A stretch of 49,539 nt of DNA. Origin: Ventosimonas gracilis. GTDB lineage: Bacteria > Pseudomonadota > Gammaproteobacteria > Pseudomonadales > Pseudomonadaceae. Below are positions 40,258-48,682 of the stretch, piece by piece. The DNA lies in assembly GCF_001580025.1 (NCBI RefSeq), contig NZ_LSZO01000017.1:1-49539 (forward strand), read 5' to 3'. The translations under genes were made by a program, and so were the position numbers. How positions within the stretch are numbered: the first letter of the stretch is position 1; the number at the start of each line of letters is the position of its first letter. The notes beneath the pieces were generated by a model, which ran no database searches, was not told where the DNA came from, and saw nothing but the letters and a program-made list of their open reading frames with translations.

Positions 40258-41328
40258 ATGCAGTACCTGATTACAACGGTTTTTATTTTTCTCTGTTGCA
40301 TGCAGGTTCAGGCGCAAGATAAAACCCTGCGCTTTTACAATTGGAACGATTATATGGTGCCGGAAGTTTTAGCCGACTTCACCAAAGAAACCGGCATCAA
40401 AGTTCAAACCCCCATTTATACCAGCATGGCAGAGATGCTCAATGTGGTTCGTGGTGGGGAAGCGCTTGATCTACTGGTGCCTTCGCACTTTGTATTGCCT
40501 ACATTGATTGATGAGGGGTTAGTGCAACCACTGGATAAAAGCAAACTGCCCAATCTTGCCTACTCCGGCGGTAGACTGATGGTTCACTTCAATGCTTTTG
40601 ACCCACAACGCCAGTATGCCGCGCCCTATTTGTGGGGAACCATCGGCCTTGCAGTCAATCGGCCAAAGGTTGAAGCTGCTTTGGGCTCGCGCGTTCCGCA
40701 AAGCTGGGACATCCTGTTTGACCCAGCCATCAGCCGCCGTCTTGCCGGCTGCGGTATGACGACACTGGATGCACCTAATGAGATGCTGAGCATCTTGCTC
40801 AATTACAAGGGATTGTCTTTGGACAGAAGCTCAATACGGCGCATTCGGCAAGCAGCCGTGCCGGTTTTGGACACGTTGCGCCCCCATCTGCGCTATGCCG
40901 ATGGCGAGCGCTATATCCGTGACCTTGCCGAAGGCAAGCTCTGTGTCGCCGTCTCGCGGATGGGCGATGCGCTGCGTGCGCGCGAAGCCGGGCAGCCGGT
41001 AGATTTTTTTATCCCCAAAGAAGGCTCGGCGATGTTTCTCGACAGCTTGGTTATCCCGGCCAACTCCGTCAACCCAGAGCTTGCCCACGAATTGATCAAT
41101 TATTTGATGCGACCTGAAATCGCCGCCAGGCTGACCGAGGGGCTTTTTTACGGCAACTTCAATACCGAGGCGGCCCAGTTCCTCCCGGCTGACCTTGCTG
41201 AAAACCCCATGTTTAACCCGGATAGCGCGGATCTTCGGCGCCTTTATGTGCTTAGTACGCTAAGCGCAGAGAAAGAAGCGCTAAGAGATGAAATATGGTC
41301 GCGTTTTGTCAAAGGCACAGCCCAATAA
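40258..41328 (+). CDS. PotF-like periplasmic polyamine-binding protein, copy 2
   Basis: A 356-residue paralogue of copy 1. The signal peptide and first ~50 residues are nearly identical; the rest has diverged. Ligand-site differences are visible: where copy 1 has AIAWVGEALQ this has [10 protein letters not shown], so the stacking Trp has become Arg while the Asp is retained. The remaining positions ([26 protein letters not shown]) are kept. This suggests a changed ligand. It lies 25 bp upstream of aguA, likely in one transcript. Confidence 0.85.
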   Translation: MQYLITTVFIFLCCMQVQAQDKTLRFYNWNDYMVPEVLADFTKETGIKVQTPIYTSMAEMLNVVRGGEALDLLVPSHFVLPTLIDEGLVQPLDKSKLPNLAYSGGRLMVHFNAFDPQRQYAAPYLWGTIGLAVNRPKVEAALGSRVPQSWDILFDPAISRRLAGCGMTTLDAPNEMLSILLNYKGLSLDRSSIRRIRQAAVPVLDTLRPHLRYADGERYIRDLAEGKLCVAVSRMGDALRAREAGQPVDFFIPKEGSAMFLDSLVIPANSVNPELAHELINYLMRPEIAARLTEGLFYGNFNTEAAQFLPADLAENPMFNPDSADLRRLYVLSTLSAEKEALRDEIWSRFVKGTAQ

Positions 41329-41353
41329 AACGGCTCAAATTACAGGTACTGCC

Positions 41354-42451
41354 ATGAGCGCCCTCGTCCGTACTCCAAAAGCCGATGGCTTTTTTATGCC
41401 TGCCGAATGGCAGCCACACCGGCAGACCTGGATGCTCTGGCCGGAGCGTCCCGATAACTGGCGTTTGGGCGGCAAACCGGCGCAGGCGGCGTTTGCCGCT
41501 GTAGCGCAGGCGATAGCCCGCTTTGAGCAGGTTACTGTTGGGGTATCCGCCGCGCAATATGAAAACGCCCGTGCCCGTCTTTCGCCCGCGATACGGCTGG
41601 TGGAAATCAGCAGCGACGATGCTTGGGTGCGCGATACCGGGCCTACCTTTGTCCGCAATGCAGCGGGCGAAGTACGCGGGGTGGATTGGGCGTTTAACGC
41701 TTGGGGCGGCCTTAACGGTGGGCTTTACCCTAATTGGCTGCGTGATGAACAGGTCGCGCAAAAGATTTTGCAAATCGAGCGCTGCCCGCGCTACCACACG
41801 CCAGACTTTGTCCTTGAGGGAGGCTCCATCCATGTCGATGGCGAGGGTACGCTGATAACCACCGAAGAATGCCTGCTAAACCCCAATCGCAACCCACAGC
41901 TATCACGCGCTGAAATTGAGCAAAAATTGCGCGACTATTTGGGTGTAGAAACCATTATTTGGCTGCCGTATGGACTGTTTAACGATGAAACCGACGGCCA
42001 TATCGATAATTTTTGCTGCTACATTCGCCCCGCCGAAGTCCTGCTGGCCTTTACCGACGACCCACAAGACCCCAACTTTACCCGCTGCCAAGCCGCGCTT
42101 CGCGTATTGGAAAATAGCCAAGATGCCAAAGGGCGCTCGCTAACCGTGCACAAAATGCCCATCCCCGGCCCTCTTTATGCCACGGATGAAGAATGTGCCG
42201 GGGTCGATCGCGCACAAGGCAGTCAACTGCGCGACAGTGGCATTCGCCTCGCCGCCTCTTATGTCAACTTTCTTATCGTCAATGGGGGTATCATTGCGCC
42301 CTGTTTTGACGACCCCAAGGACGACGAGGCCAAGGCGATTTTGCAGCGGCTGTTCCCTGCACGTGAGGTCGTGATGCTGCCGGGGCGGGAAATCCTGCTG
42401 GGCGGCGGCAATATCCACTGCATCACTCAACAACAACCGGCAACTGCCTGA
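41354..42451 (+). CDS. aguA: Agmatine deiminase AguA
   Basis: A 365-residue peptidylarginine-deiminase-fold enzyme turning agmatine into N-carbamoylputrescine. The catalytic Cys is C356 in [11 protein letters not shown]; other site residues are in [25 protein letters not shown] and [12 protein letters not shown]. Length is normal. The ATG at 41354 matches the family start. The partner aguB (N-carbamoylputrescine amidohydrolase) is not in the window. Context with two polyamine-binding proteins suggests uptake and breakdown of agmatine. Confidence 0.95.
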   Translation: MSALVRTPKADGFFMPAEWQPHRQTWMLWPERPDNWRLGGKPAQAAFAAVAQAIARFEQVTVGVSAAQYENARARLSPAIRLVEISSDDAWVRDTGPTFVRNAAGEVRGVDWAFNAWGGLNGGLYPNWLRDEQVAQKILQIERCPRYHTPDFVLEGGSIHVDGEGTLITTEECLLNPNRNPQLSRAEIEQKLRDYLGVETIIWLPYGLFNDETDGHIDNFCCYIRPAEVLLAFTDDPQDPNFTRCQAALRVLENSQDAKGRSLTVHKMPIPGPLYATDEECAGVDRAQGSQLRDSGIRLAASYVNFLIVNGGIIAPCFDDPKDDEAKAILQRLFPAREVVMLPGREILLGGGNIHCITQQQPATA

Positions 42452-42471
42452 AACTGTAGAGATTGTTCTTC

Positions 42472-44376
42472 GTGAAATCCCATCTGCCGGTTATTGTCGG
42501 CTTCGGCGGCTACAACGCGGCCGGTCGCAGCTCCTTCCATCACGGCTTTCGCCGCACGGTTTTACAATCCTTGCCCGCCGAACAGCGCCAGGAGACCTTG
42601 GCCGGTCTTGCCACCATGATGAAGCTGGTCAGCTACAGTAATGGCCGCTATTGCTGCACCAGCAGCGGTGAGCCGCTTGACCTTGCCGCCACTTTGCAGC
42701 GCTACTCGCCGCAAATTCTGGCCGATACCTTGGTCAGAAGAATTGAAAAACGCTATTTCGATGTCAACGCGGTGCCTTGGCAAACGCCCATCAGCCTCTC
42801 AGGCGAAGGCGGCGAACCCATTACTTTTATTACCCGTCGCCGCCAACTGCCCGAACCTTTGCCCGCTGGCTGGCAGGTTGAGGCGCTGGCAGAAGGGCAT
42901 CAGGTACGCGTGACCTTAAGCGAAGCGGCGCAGTTTTCGGCCACCAGTTTCCGTGAACTGCCGGTTAAATCCGCCGGCCAACTGCCCAGCGGCTTTGAAC
43001 CCGCCGAACTCTATCATTCGCGCTTTCACCCGCGCGGTCTGCAACTGGCGATCATCGGCGCGACCGATGCGCTGCGCTCAATGGGCATCGACTGGCCTTG
43101 TGTTTTGCAAAAAGTCTCGCCGGAACAAATTGCGGTATTTTCCGGCAGCATCATGAGCCAACTGGATGAAAACGGTCTTGGCGGCATGCTGCAAGCGCGC
43201 CTTAAAGGCACGCGAGTTAGCGCCAAGCAGTGTCCGCTGGGCCTAAACAGCATGCCGACGGACTTTATCAACGCTTATGTATTAGGCAGCGTCGGTACCA
43301 GTGGCAGCGTCACCGGTGCTTGCGCGACCTTTTTGTACAACCTGCAAAAAGGCATTGAACAGATCAATACAGGCCGCGCCCGCGTGGTGCTGGTCGGCAA
43401 CAGTGAAGCGCCGATTACGCCGGAATGTATTGAAGGCTACAGCGCCATGGGGGCGCTTGCGACCGAAGAAGGTCTGCGCCGCGTGCAAGGTACAGAAGAA
43501 GTCGATTTTCGCCGCGCCAGCCGCCCGTTTGGCGAGAACTGCGGCTTTACCCTCGGTGAATCCAGCCAGTACCTGATATTGATGGATGACGCGCTCGCCC
43601 TGGAATTAGGTGCAGAGATTTACGGCGCGGCAACGGATGTGTTTATCCATGCCGATGGCTTTAAAAAATCCATTTCCGCTCCGGGTCCTGGCAATCTATT
43701 AACCCTTGCCCGAGCGGTGCAAAGCGCCAGCCAATTAGTGGGTCTTGAAGGCATAAGAAAACGCAGCTTTGTGCAAGCGCACGGTTCAAGCACGCCCGCC
43801 AATCGGGTCAGCGAATCGCATTTAATTAACCGGGTGGCCGAGGCCTTTGCGATAGAAAGCTGGCCTTTGGTTGCCGTTAAAGCCTATCTAGGACATTCCT
43901 TGGCCACCGCCAGCGCCGACCAAATGGTTTCGGCTTTGGGCAGTTTTGCTTATGGCCTTTTGCCGGGCATTAAAACCATCGATAAACTGGCCGATGATTT
44001 ATATCGCAGCCATTTGGATATTGCATTAAACGACCGCGAATACCAGGCGGATGTTTGCTTTATTAACTCCAAAGGCTTTGGCGGCAACAATGCAACAGGC
44101 GTCGTATTATCGCCTGCGATAACCCAAAAAATGCTGCATAAACGCCACGGAAGCGCTGCATTCAATGCTTGGCAAAAGCGCCTTGAAGGCACCCGTGAAC
44201 AGGCCGCAGCTTATGATAAAAGAGCGCTAGGCGGACAGTTCGATATTATCTATAACTTCGGCCAGGATTTAATTGATGAACAGGCCGTTGAATTAACAAT
44301 GCAAGGGATAACGGTTCCTGGTTATCCGCTGCCAATCGATTATCAACAAGACAAGCGCTTTTTAGATATGCTGTAA
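42472..44376 (+). CDS. fabY: Beta-ketoacyl-ACP synthase FabY
   Basis: The 634-residue condensing enzyme is much longer than FabB/FabF and matches the FabY type described in Pseudomonas aeruginosa (PA5174, same length as I recall). That enzyme starts fatty acid synthesis from acetyl-CoA and malonyl-ACP in place of FabH. The Cys-His-His triad is complete: C284 in SVTGACATFLYN, H436 in VQAHGSSTPANRVSE, H474 in KAYLGHSLATASADQ. A ~190-residue N-terminal extension precedes the thiolase fold. GTG start; 20 bp after aguA, followed by a strong terminator. Confidence 0.9.
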   Translation: MKSHLPVIVGFGGYNAAGRSSFHHGFRRTVLQSLPAEQRQETLAGLATMMKLVSYSNGRYCCTSSGEPLDLAATLQRYSPQILADTLVRRIEKRYFDVNAVPWQTPISLSGEGGEPITFITRRRQLPEPLPAGWQVEALAEGHQVRVTLSEAAQFSATSFRELPVKSAGQLPSGFEPAELYHSRFHPRGLQLAIIGATDALRSMGIDWPCVLQKVSPEQIAVFSGSIMSQLDENGLGGMLQARLKGTRVSAKQCPLGLNSMPTDFINAYVLGSVGTSGSVTGACATFLYNLQKGIEQINTGRARVVLVGNSEAPITPECIEGYSAMGALATEEGLRRVQGTEEVDFRRASRPFGENCGFTLGESSQYLILMDDALALELGAEIYGAATDVFIHADGFKKSISAPGPGNLLTLARAVQSASQLVGLEGIRKRSFVQAHGSSTPANRVSESHLINRVAEAFAIESWPLVAVKAYLGHSLATASADQMVSALGSFAYGLLPGIKTIDKLADDLYRSHLDIALNDREYQADVCFINSKGFGGNNATGVVLSPAITQKMLHKRHGSAAFNAWQKRLEGTREQAAAYDKRALGGQFDIIYNFGQDLIDEQAVELTMQGITVPGYPLPIDYQQDKRFLDML

Positions 44377-44380
44377 TGCT

Positions 44381-44410
44381 TTGCCCTTTTGGCTAAAGGC
44401 AAAAGGGCAA
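44381..44410. terminator. Two-way intrinsic terminator after fabY
   Basis: TTGCCCTTTTG (44381-44391) pairs perfectly over 11 bp with CAAAAGGGCAA (44400-44410). Placed between fabY and the convergent outer-membrane gene remnant, it can serve both strands. Confidence 0.7.
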
Positions 44411-44417
44411 TAGCCGC

Positions 44418-44838
44418 TTACCAGTTATAAGAAACCCCAATATAAGCCTGCGGCCAGATTTTAATGACGGCCAACTCTTTGCGCTGACGGGCAGTTTCAC
44501 CATCGGCGGCGCTACCGATTGAGATAATCAGCTTGTTATGTACCGAATCGCTGAGATCAAACTTGGTTTTGGCTTTACCAAAAGAAATGCCCAAATCGGC
44601 AATAAAAGCAAAGCCCGATTTATTGTTCTGATGCCCCCAACCAATAGCTAAATAAGGCGAGAAGTCGGAGAACTCGACTTTACCTTTAACGCTGGTGCCG
44701 GGTTCGGCGCTAACGAGGGAGTCGTTAATTGTCCAGCTTCTGCTGGCGGTATTGATTTCCAACTTGCGCTGCTGCCGGTAATGCGGCTAAAAGCAGGGAA
44801 CATGCAAGTACTAAAATAACGCTGCTACTACTTTTTAT
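44418..44838 (-). pseudogene. Decayed outer-membrane beta-barrel protein gene
   Basis: The 3' part encodes a barrel-like C-terminus (VKGKVEFSDFSPYLAIGWG...FAFIADLGISFGKAK...WPQAYIGVSYNW) ending in an aromatic residue. Upstream, in another frame, lies a clear signal peptide (KSSSSVILVLACSLLLAALPAAAQ). Its start codon would be ATA at 44836-44838, nine bases after AAGGA, so an ATG seems to have mutated. A frameshift near 44770 separates signal and barrel, and relatives I remember have roughly 70-100 more residues between them. A TTG-started 114-residue remnant could still be translated, but without an export signal. Confidence 0.65.
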
Positions 44839-44999
44839 GCAGGAAATTCCTTTTTGTAAGCAATAGAATTTATTGCTCGTGCGACTATAAATAAATCGCT
44901 ATGAAATGCACAATTTTGTCAAGGACAAAAGCGCACATGGCGCGGGCAGATGTATTGGGGTACCCTCACTATTGTCTTTGTAAACGCAGATTTCTGATG
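44839..44999. promoter_or_regulatory. fnr upstream region with a 17-bp palindrome
   Basis: TTTTGTC-AAG-GACAAAA (44914-44930) is a perfect 7-bp inverted repeat 70 bp before fnr. It is not an FNR box (TTGAT-N4-ATCAA), because half-sites and spacing differ. It may be an operator for fnr. No confident -35/-10 pair is visible. Confidence 0.35.
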
Positions 45000-45740
45000 A
45001 TGACAACTCTTATCAAGACCAATACCTTGCCGCAAATAAATTGCAAGGATTGCAGCTTGTCCAGTTTGTGTCTGCCGCTGTCGTTGGATTTTGCCGATAT
45101 GGATAGGCTCGATGGTATTGTCAAACGGGGCAAGCCGCTGAAAAAAGGCGAATTTCTGTTTCATCAAGGCGACCACTTTAATTCAGTGTTTGCGGTGCGT
45201 TCGGGCAGTCTTAAAACCTTCAGTATTAATGATGACGGCAGCGAGCAATTAACCGGCTTTTATTTGCCCAGTGAACTGTTGGGATTGTCCGGCCTGTACA
45301 GCGAGCGCCATCCGGTTTGTGCACAGGCGCTGGAAACCACTTCGTTATGCGAATTGCCTTTTGCGCATTTGGATGAATTAAGCGCGACCTTGCCGAGCTT
45401 GCGTCATCAGTTACTGCGTGTGATGAGCCGCGAAATTCAGGGCGACCAGCAGATGATGTGGCTGCTGTCGAAAAAAACCGCTGATGCGCGGATTGCCAGT
45501 TTTCTACTGAACCTGTCCACCCGTTTTCGCGCACGCGGCTATTCGGGCAGCCAGTTTCGCCTTGCCATGTCGCGCCGCGAGATGGGCAACTATTTAGGGC
45601 TTGCGGTGGAAACCGTCTCGCGCGTGTTTACCCGCTTTGTGCAAAGCGGTTGGCTATCGGCAGAGGGTAAAGAGGTGCGTATTTTGGACGTGCCAAAGCT
45701 TGAAGGCTGCGCCGCAGGCAGGCTTAATCCAGCGGATTAA
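45000..45740 (+). CDS. fnr: Oxygen-responsive regulator Fnr/Anr
   Basis: The 246-residue CRP/FNR-family activator keeps all four iron-sulfur ligands: C15, C18 and C24 (C-x2-C-x5-C in [11 protein letters not shown]) and C107 (HPVCAQ). The cyclic-nucleotide-type beta-roll (about 45-140), dimer helix and helix-turn-helix follow. The DNA-reading helix holds [10 protein letters not shown], the E--SR pattern of FNR specificity. ATG codons are adjacent at 44997 and 45000. It converges with recR and overlaps its 3' end by 17 bp. Confidence 0.93.
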   Translation: MTTLIKTNTLPQINCKDCSLSSLCLPLSLDFADMDRLDGIVKRGKPLKKGEFLFHQGDHFNSVFAVRSGSLKTFSINDDGSEQLTGFYLPSELLGLSGLYSERHPVCAQALETTSLCELPFAHLDELSATLPSLRHQLLRVMSREIQGDQQMMWLLSKKTADARIASFLLNLSTRFRARGYSGSQFRLAMSRREMGNYLGLAVETVSRVFTRFVQSGWLSAEGKEVRILDVPKLEGCAAGRLNPAD

Positions 45741-46329
45741 GCGGCTTGCGTCCGGCCAGCGCATGCGACAGGGTGCTGCCGTCAATCAGTTCCAATTCGC
45801 CGCCGAGCGGCACGCCGTGGGCGATACGGCTAATCAGCAGGTCTTTTTGGATCAGTAGCTGGGCAATGTAATGCGCCGTGGCTTCCCCTTCGACCGTGGG
45901 ATTGGTCGCCAGTATCAGTTCGCTAAATGCGCCCTTTTCAAGACGTTCCAGCAGTTCGGGAATGCCGATGCTTTCCGGGCCTAATCCATCGAGCGGGGAC
46001 AGATGCCCGCGCAGCACAAAATAGCGCCCGCGGTAGCCGCTTTGTTCGACCGCCTGTACGTCGAGCGGCCCTTCTACTACGCAGAGCAGGTTGTCATCGC
46101 GGCGCGGGTCAAGGCATAAATTACAAATCGGCTGCTCGCTTAAGGAGCGGCAACGTTCGCAATAACCTACGCCCTGCATGGCTTGTTCGAGCGCTTCGGC
46201 GAGCCTTAATGCGCCGCTGCGGTTGCGTTCGAGCAGGTGCAGTGCGGTGCGCTGCGCGGTTTTTTGGCCAACGCCAGGCAGAATGCGCAAAGCATCGATA
46301 AGTTGCCTGATCAGCGGGCTAAAGCTCAT
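45724..46329 (-). CDS. recR: Recombination mediator RecR
   Basis: The 201-residue protein works with RecF/RecO to load RecA. The N-terminal helix-hairpin-helix ([20 protein letters not shown]), four-Cys zinc finger ([16 protein letters not shown]) and Toprim domain ([21 protein letters not shown]...[18 protein letters not shown]) are intact. Third gene of the dnaX-ybaB-recR cluster, 12 bp after ybaB. The final codons overlap the end of fnr on the other strand. Confidence 0.96.
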   Translation of the reverse strand: MSFSPLIRQLIDALRILPGVGQKTAQRTALHLLERNRSGALRLAEALEQAMQGVGYCERCRSLSEQPICNLCLDPRRDDNLLCVVEGPLDVQAVEQSGYRGRYFVLRGHLSPLDGLGPESIGIPELLERLEKGAFSELILATNPTVEGEATAHYIAQLLIQKDLLISRIAHGVPLGGELELIDGSTLSHALAGRKPLNPLD

Positions 46330-46341
46330 GAAATCAACGGC

Positions 46342-46668
46342 TTAAAACGGCAATTTAAAGCCGGGCGGTAGCGGCAATCCGGCGGTCATGCTCGCCATTT
46401 TTTGCTGGTTGTTGGCCTCGACTTTGCGAACAGCGTCGTTAACTGCGGCGGCGATGAGGTCTTCGAGAATTTCTTTGTCTTCTTGTAGCAGGCTGTCATC
46501 CAGACTCACCCGCTTAACGTCATGCCGACCGTTCATCACTACGCTAACAAGGCCCGCACCCGCTTGGCCGGTGACTTCGGCTTGTTGCAGTTCTTCTTGC
46601 ATCTTCTGCATTTTTTCCTGCATTTCTTGCGCCTGCTTCATCAGCCCGGCCATTCCACCTGAAAGCAT
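46342..46668 (-). CDS. ybaB: Nucleoid-associated protein YbaB/EbfC
   Basis: A 108-residue DNA-binding protein: [36 protein letters not shown] at the N-terminus and [32 protein letters not shown] are typical. It usually sits between dnaX and recR, as here (14 bp gap to dnaX). The ATG codes MLSGGMAGL. Confidence 0.95.
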   Translation of the reverse strand: MLSGGMAGLMKQAQEMQEKMQKMQEELQQAEVTGQAGAGLVSVVMNGRHDVKRVSLDDSLLQEDKEILEDLIAAAVNDAVRKVEANNQQKMASMTAGLPLPPGFKLPF

Positions 46669-46682
46669 TTAGGTTTTCCTCA

Positions 46683-48371
46683 TCAATCAATCGGTTGAAT
46701 GCTGCCGGGTTCAATCACGGCAGCAAATTGTTCCATCATCGCCATGACCATTGGCTCTTTAGCAATGGCAAGTTCCGCTTGCTGCAAACGGATTTGTTTT
46801 TGTTGCTCGCTGCGCTGCGCCGGGGTTTGCTGGCTGGGCGTTTGCTGTTCGATACGCAAGCGAATAGGCCGCCCGTGGAATTTTTCCAGCGCCTCGCCAA
46901 GGCGTTGCTGCTGTGTTTCGCTCAGCAGGGGCTGGCTGGGGTCAAGGTGCAGCAGCCAGTGATCGCCGTCTACTGCGGCCAGCGTGCTGTGACTGGCGAT
47001 ACTGGCGCACATGCCGCTTAGCCCCAGTTGCGGCAGCAGCTCTTGCCAACGTTCGGCAAGTTCCGCGCTGTTTGCGCTGTGGCTTTCAGCGGCTGGTCCC
47101 GCTGATGGGGGCGAAGCCTGCGGTAGGCTCTCTTGCCCGCTATTAACGGACGGCTCAAAACCGCTGTCTTGCTCAATCGGCGGCGGTTCTTCGGCCACTA
47201 TTTGAGTCATCGATTCGGCGGGCGACGGGGAATGGTCTTTGACTTCGGCTGAGCCGCTTAACCTGACGGATGGCGCGTATTCGCTATCATGCGGGCGAAA
47301 CGCCAGCATGCGTAGCAGCAGCATTTCAAAACCGCCGCGCGGCTGCGGCGCAAGCGGTAGGTCACGGCGTCCTATCAAGGCCATTTGGTAGTAGAACTGC
47401 ACGTCTTCCGGCGGCAGGCTTTGCGCCAATTGCAGCACCGCCTCGCGGTCGCCCTCGCCGTTATCCAGCGCATCCGGCACCACTTGGGCAATGGCAATGC
47501 GGTGCAGCAGGTTGATCAGTTCCGCGAGCAACCCCGCCCAGTCCGGCCCAAGTTCCGCAAGTTGATTAACCTGTGCCATCAGCCCCGGCGCATCGCCTGC
47601 CTTGAGCGCTTGCAGCAGGCCGTGAAGCTGGCTGTGGTCGAGTGTGCCCAGCATGCTGCGTACATCGGCGCTCATCAGTTTGCCTTCGCCAAAGGCAATA
47701 GCTTGGTCGGTAAGGCTTAAAGCATCACGCATCGAGCCATCGGCGGCGCGACCCAAAAGCCAGAGGGCTTCATCCTCAAAAGGCACTTGTTCGGCTTGCA
47801 GCACGTGTTGTAAATGCTGCACGACCCGTTCGGCGGACATGTTTTTCAGCGCAAATTGCAGGCAGCGCGAGAGCACCGTGACCGGCAGTTTTTGCGGGTC
47901 GGTGGTGGCCAGCAGAAATTTAACGTGCGGCGGGGGCTCTTCCAGGGTTTTCAGCAGCGCGTTAAACGAGTGCGCCGAAAGCATGTGCACTTCGTCGATA
48001 AGATAGACCTTGTAACGCGCACGGGTCGGCGCGTATTGCACGTTTTCCAGCAGGTCGCGGGTGTCTTCGACCTTGGTCCGACTGGCCGCGTCCACCTCAA
48101 TCAGGTCGACAAAGCGGCCTTGGTCGATTTGCGTACAGGCGGCGCAAACGCCACAGGGCTGGGCGCTAACGCCTTGCTCGCAGTTAAGGCACTTGGCGAG
48201 AATCCGCGCAATACTGGTTTTGCCCACGCCGCGCGTGCCGGTAAATAGGTAGGCGTGATGCAATCTGCCGCTATCGAGCGCGTTAATCAGCGCTTTGAGC
48301 ACGTGCTCTTGCCCCGCCATCTGATGAAAAGTGCGCGGTCGCCATTTGCGGGCGAGAACCTGATAGCTCAT
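46683..48371 (-). CDS. dnaX: DNA polymerase III subunit tau/gamma DnaX
   Basis: A 562-residue clamp-loader ATPase. Walker A GTRGVGKTS (about 45-53), the zinc-binding cysteines (CLNCEQGVSAQPCGVCAAC), the Walker B-type DEVHMLSAHSFNALLKTLEEPP and the sensor region LLATTDPQKLPVTVLSRC are present. A Pro/Ser-rich linker leads to a tau C-terminus. I see no A6G slippery heptamer, so gamma by the E. coli type of -1 frameshift is unlikely. The ATG at 48371 matches the family start MSYQVLARKWRP. Confidence 0.96.
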   Translation of the reverse strand: MSYQVLARKWRPRTFHQMAGQEHVLKALINALDSGRLHHAYLFTGTRGVGKTSIARILAKCLNCEQGVSAQPCGVCAACTQIDQGRFVDLIEVDAASRTKVEDTRDLLENVQYAPTRARYKVYLIDEVHMLSAHSFNALLKTLEEPPPHVKFLLATTDPQKLPVTVLSRCLQFALKNMSAERVVQHLQHVLQAEQVPFEDEALWLLGRAADGSMRDALSLTDQAIAFGEGKLMSADVRSMLGTLDHSQLHGLLQALKAGDAPGLMAQVNQLAELGPDWAGLLAELINLLHRIAIAQVVPDALDNGEGDREAVLQLAQSLPPEDVQFYYQMALIGRRDLPLAPQPRGGFEMLLLRMLAFRPHDSEYAPSVRLSGSAEVKDHSPSPAESMTQIVAEEPPPIEQDSGFEPSVNSGQESLPQASPPSAGPAAESHSANSAELAERWQELLPQLGLSGMCASIASHSTLAAVDGDHWLLHLDPSQPLLSETQQQRLGEALEKFHGRPIRLRIEQQTPSQQTPAQRSEQQKQIRLQQAELAIAKEPMVMAMMEQFAAVIEPGSIQPID

Positions 48372-48400
48372 AGGCGGGCAGAGAGATTGGAATAAGAGGG

Positions 48401-48512
48401 TGGTAGCTTTACCCGCCTGACCTCGGCACAAAATGTCACCGCTGCGGCTGCTCCCTTCCGGGCCTGACCGGGTTCACGGCTGATTTTTGCGAGGGGACAA
48501 ATAAAGCCACCA
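48401..48512 (-). ncRNA. ffs: Signal recognition particle RNA (4.5S type)
   Basis: On the minus strand the SRP RNA core GGTCAGGCCCGGAAGGGAGCAGCC (Ffh-binding asymmetric and symmetric loops with a GGAA tetraloop) is unmistakable. The ends TGGTGGCTTTA and TAAAGCTACCA pair to close the long hairpin, giving about 112 nt. It lies directly upstream of dnaX. The exact ends are set by pairing and may differ by a few bases. Confidence 0.93.
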
Positions 48513-48545
48513 TAACGCCCTTCACGCCAAGCACGAAGGTGCGCC

Positions 48546-48573
48546 ATTGTAGCGGCTTGTGGGCGAGTTGCAA
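48546..48573 (-). promoter_or_regulatory. Probable promoter of the SRP RNA
   Basis: Read on the minus strand: TTGCAA (-35, 48568-48573), 16-bp spacer, TACAAT (-10, 48546-48551). Transcription would begin near 48539. This leaves a ~27-nt 5' leader with a CCTTC/GAAGG hairpin to be trimmed. Confidence 0.55.
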
Positions 48574-48682
48574 GTTTGGTTTTTTGCCGATTTTGGATAG
48601 CGCACAGGCAAAGGTACTTCAATACTGCCCGCGTTAGCCTTTTAACAACAACACAAAACCCCGAACTGGGAGGTTTACCCTC

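Noticed and set aside
44914-44930. FNR autoregulation site before fnr
   Set aside because: Half-sites (TTTTGTC/GACAAAA) and 3-bp spacer do not fit TTGAT-N4-ATCAA.
46683-48371. Programmed -1 frameshift in dnaX
   Set aside because: No run of six A followed by G was found on the coding strand; the longest A runs are five.
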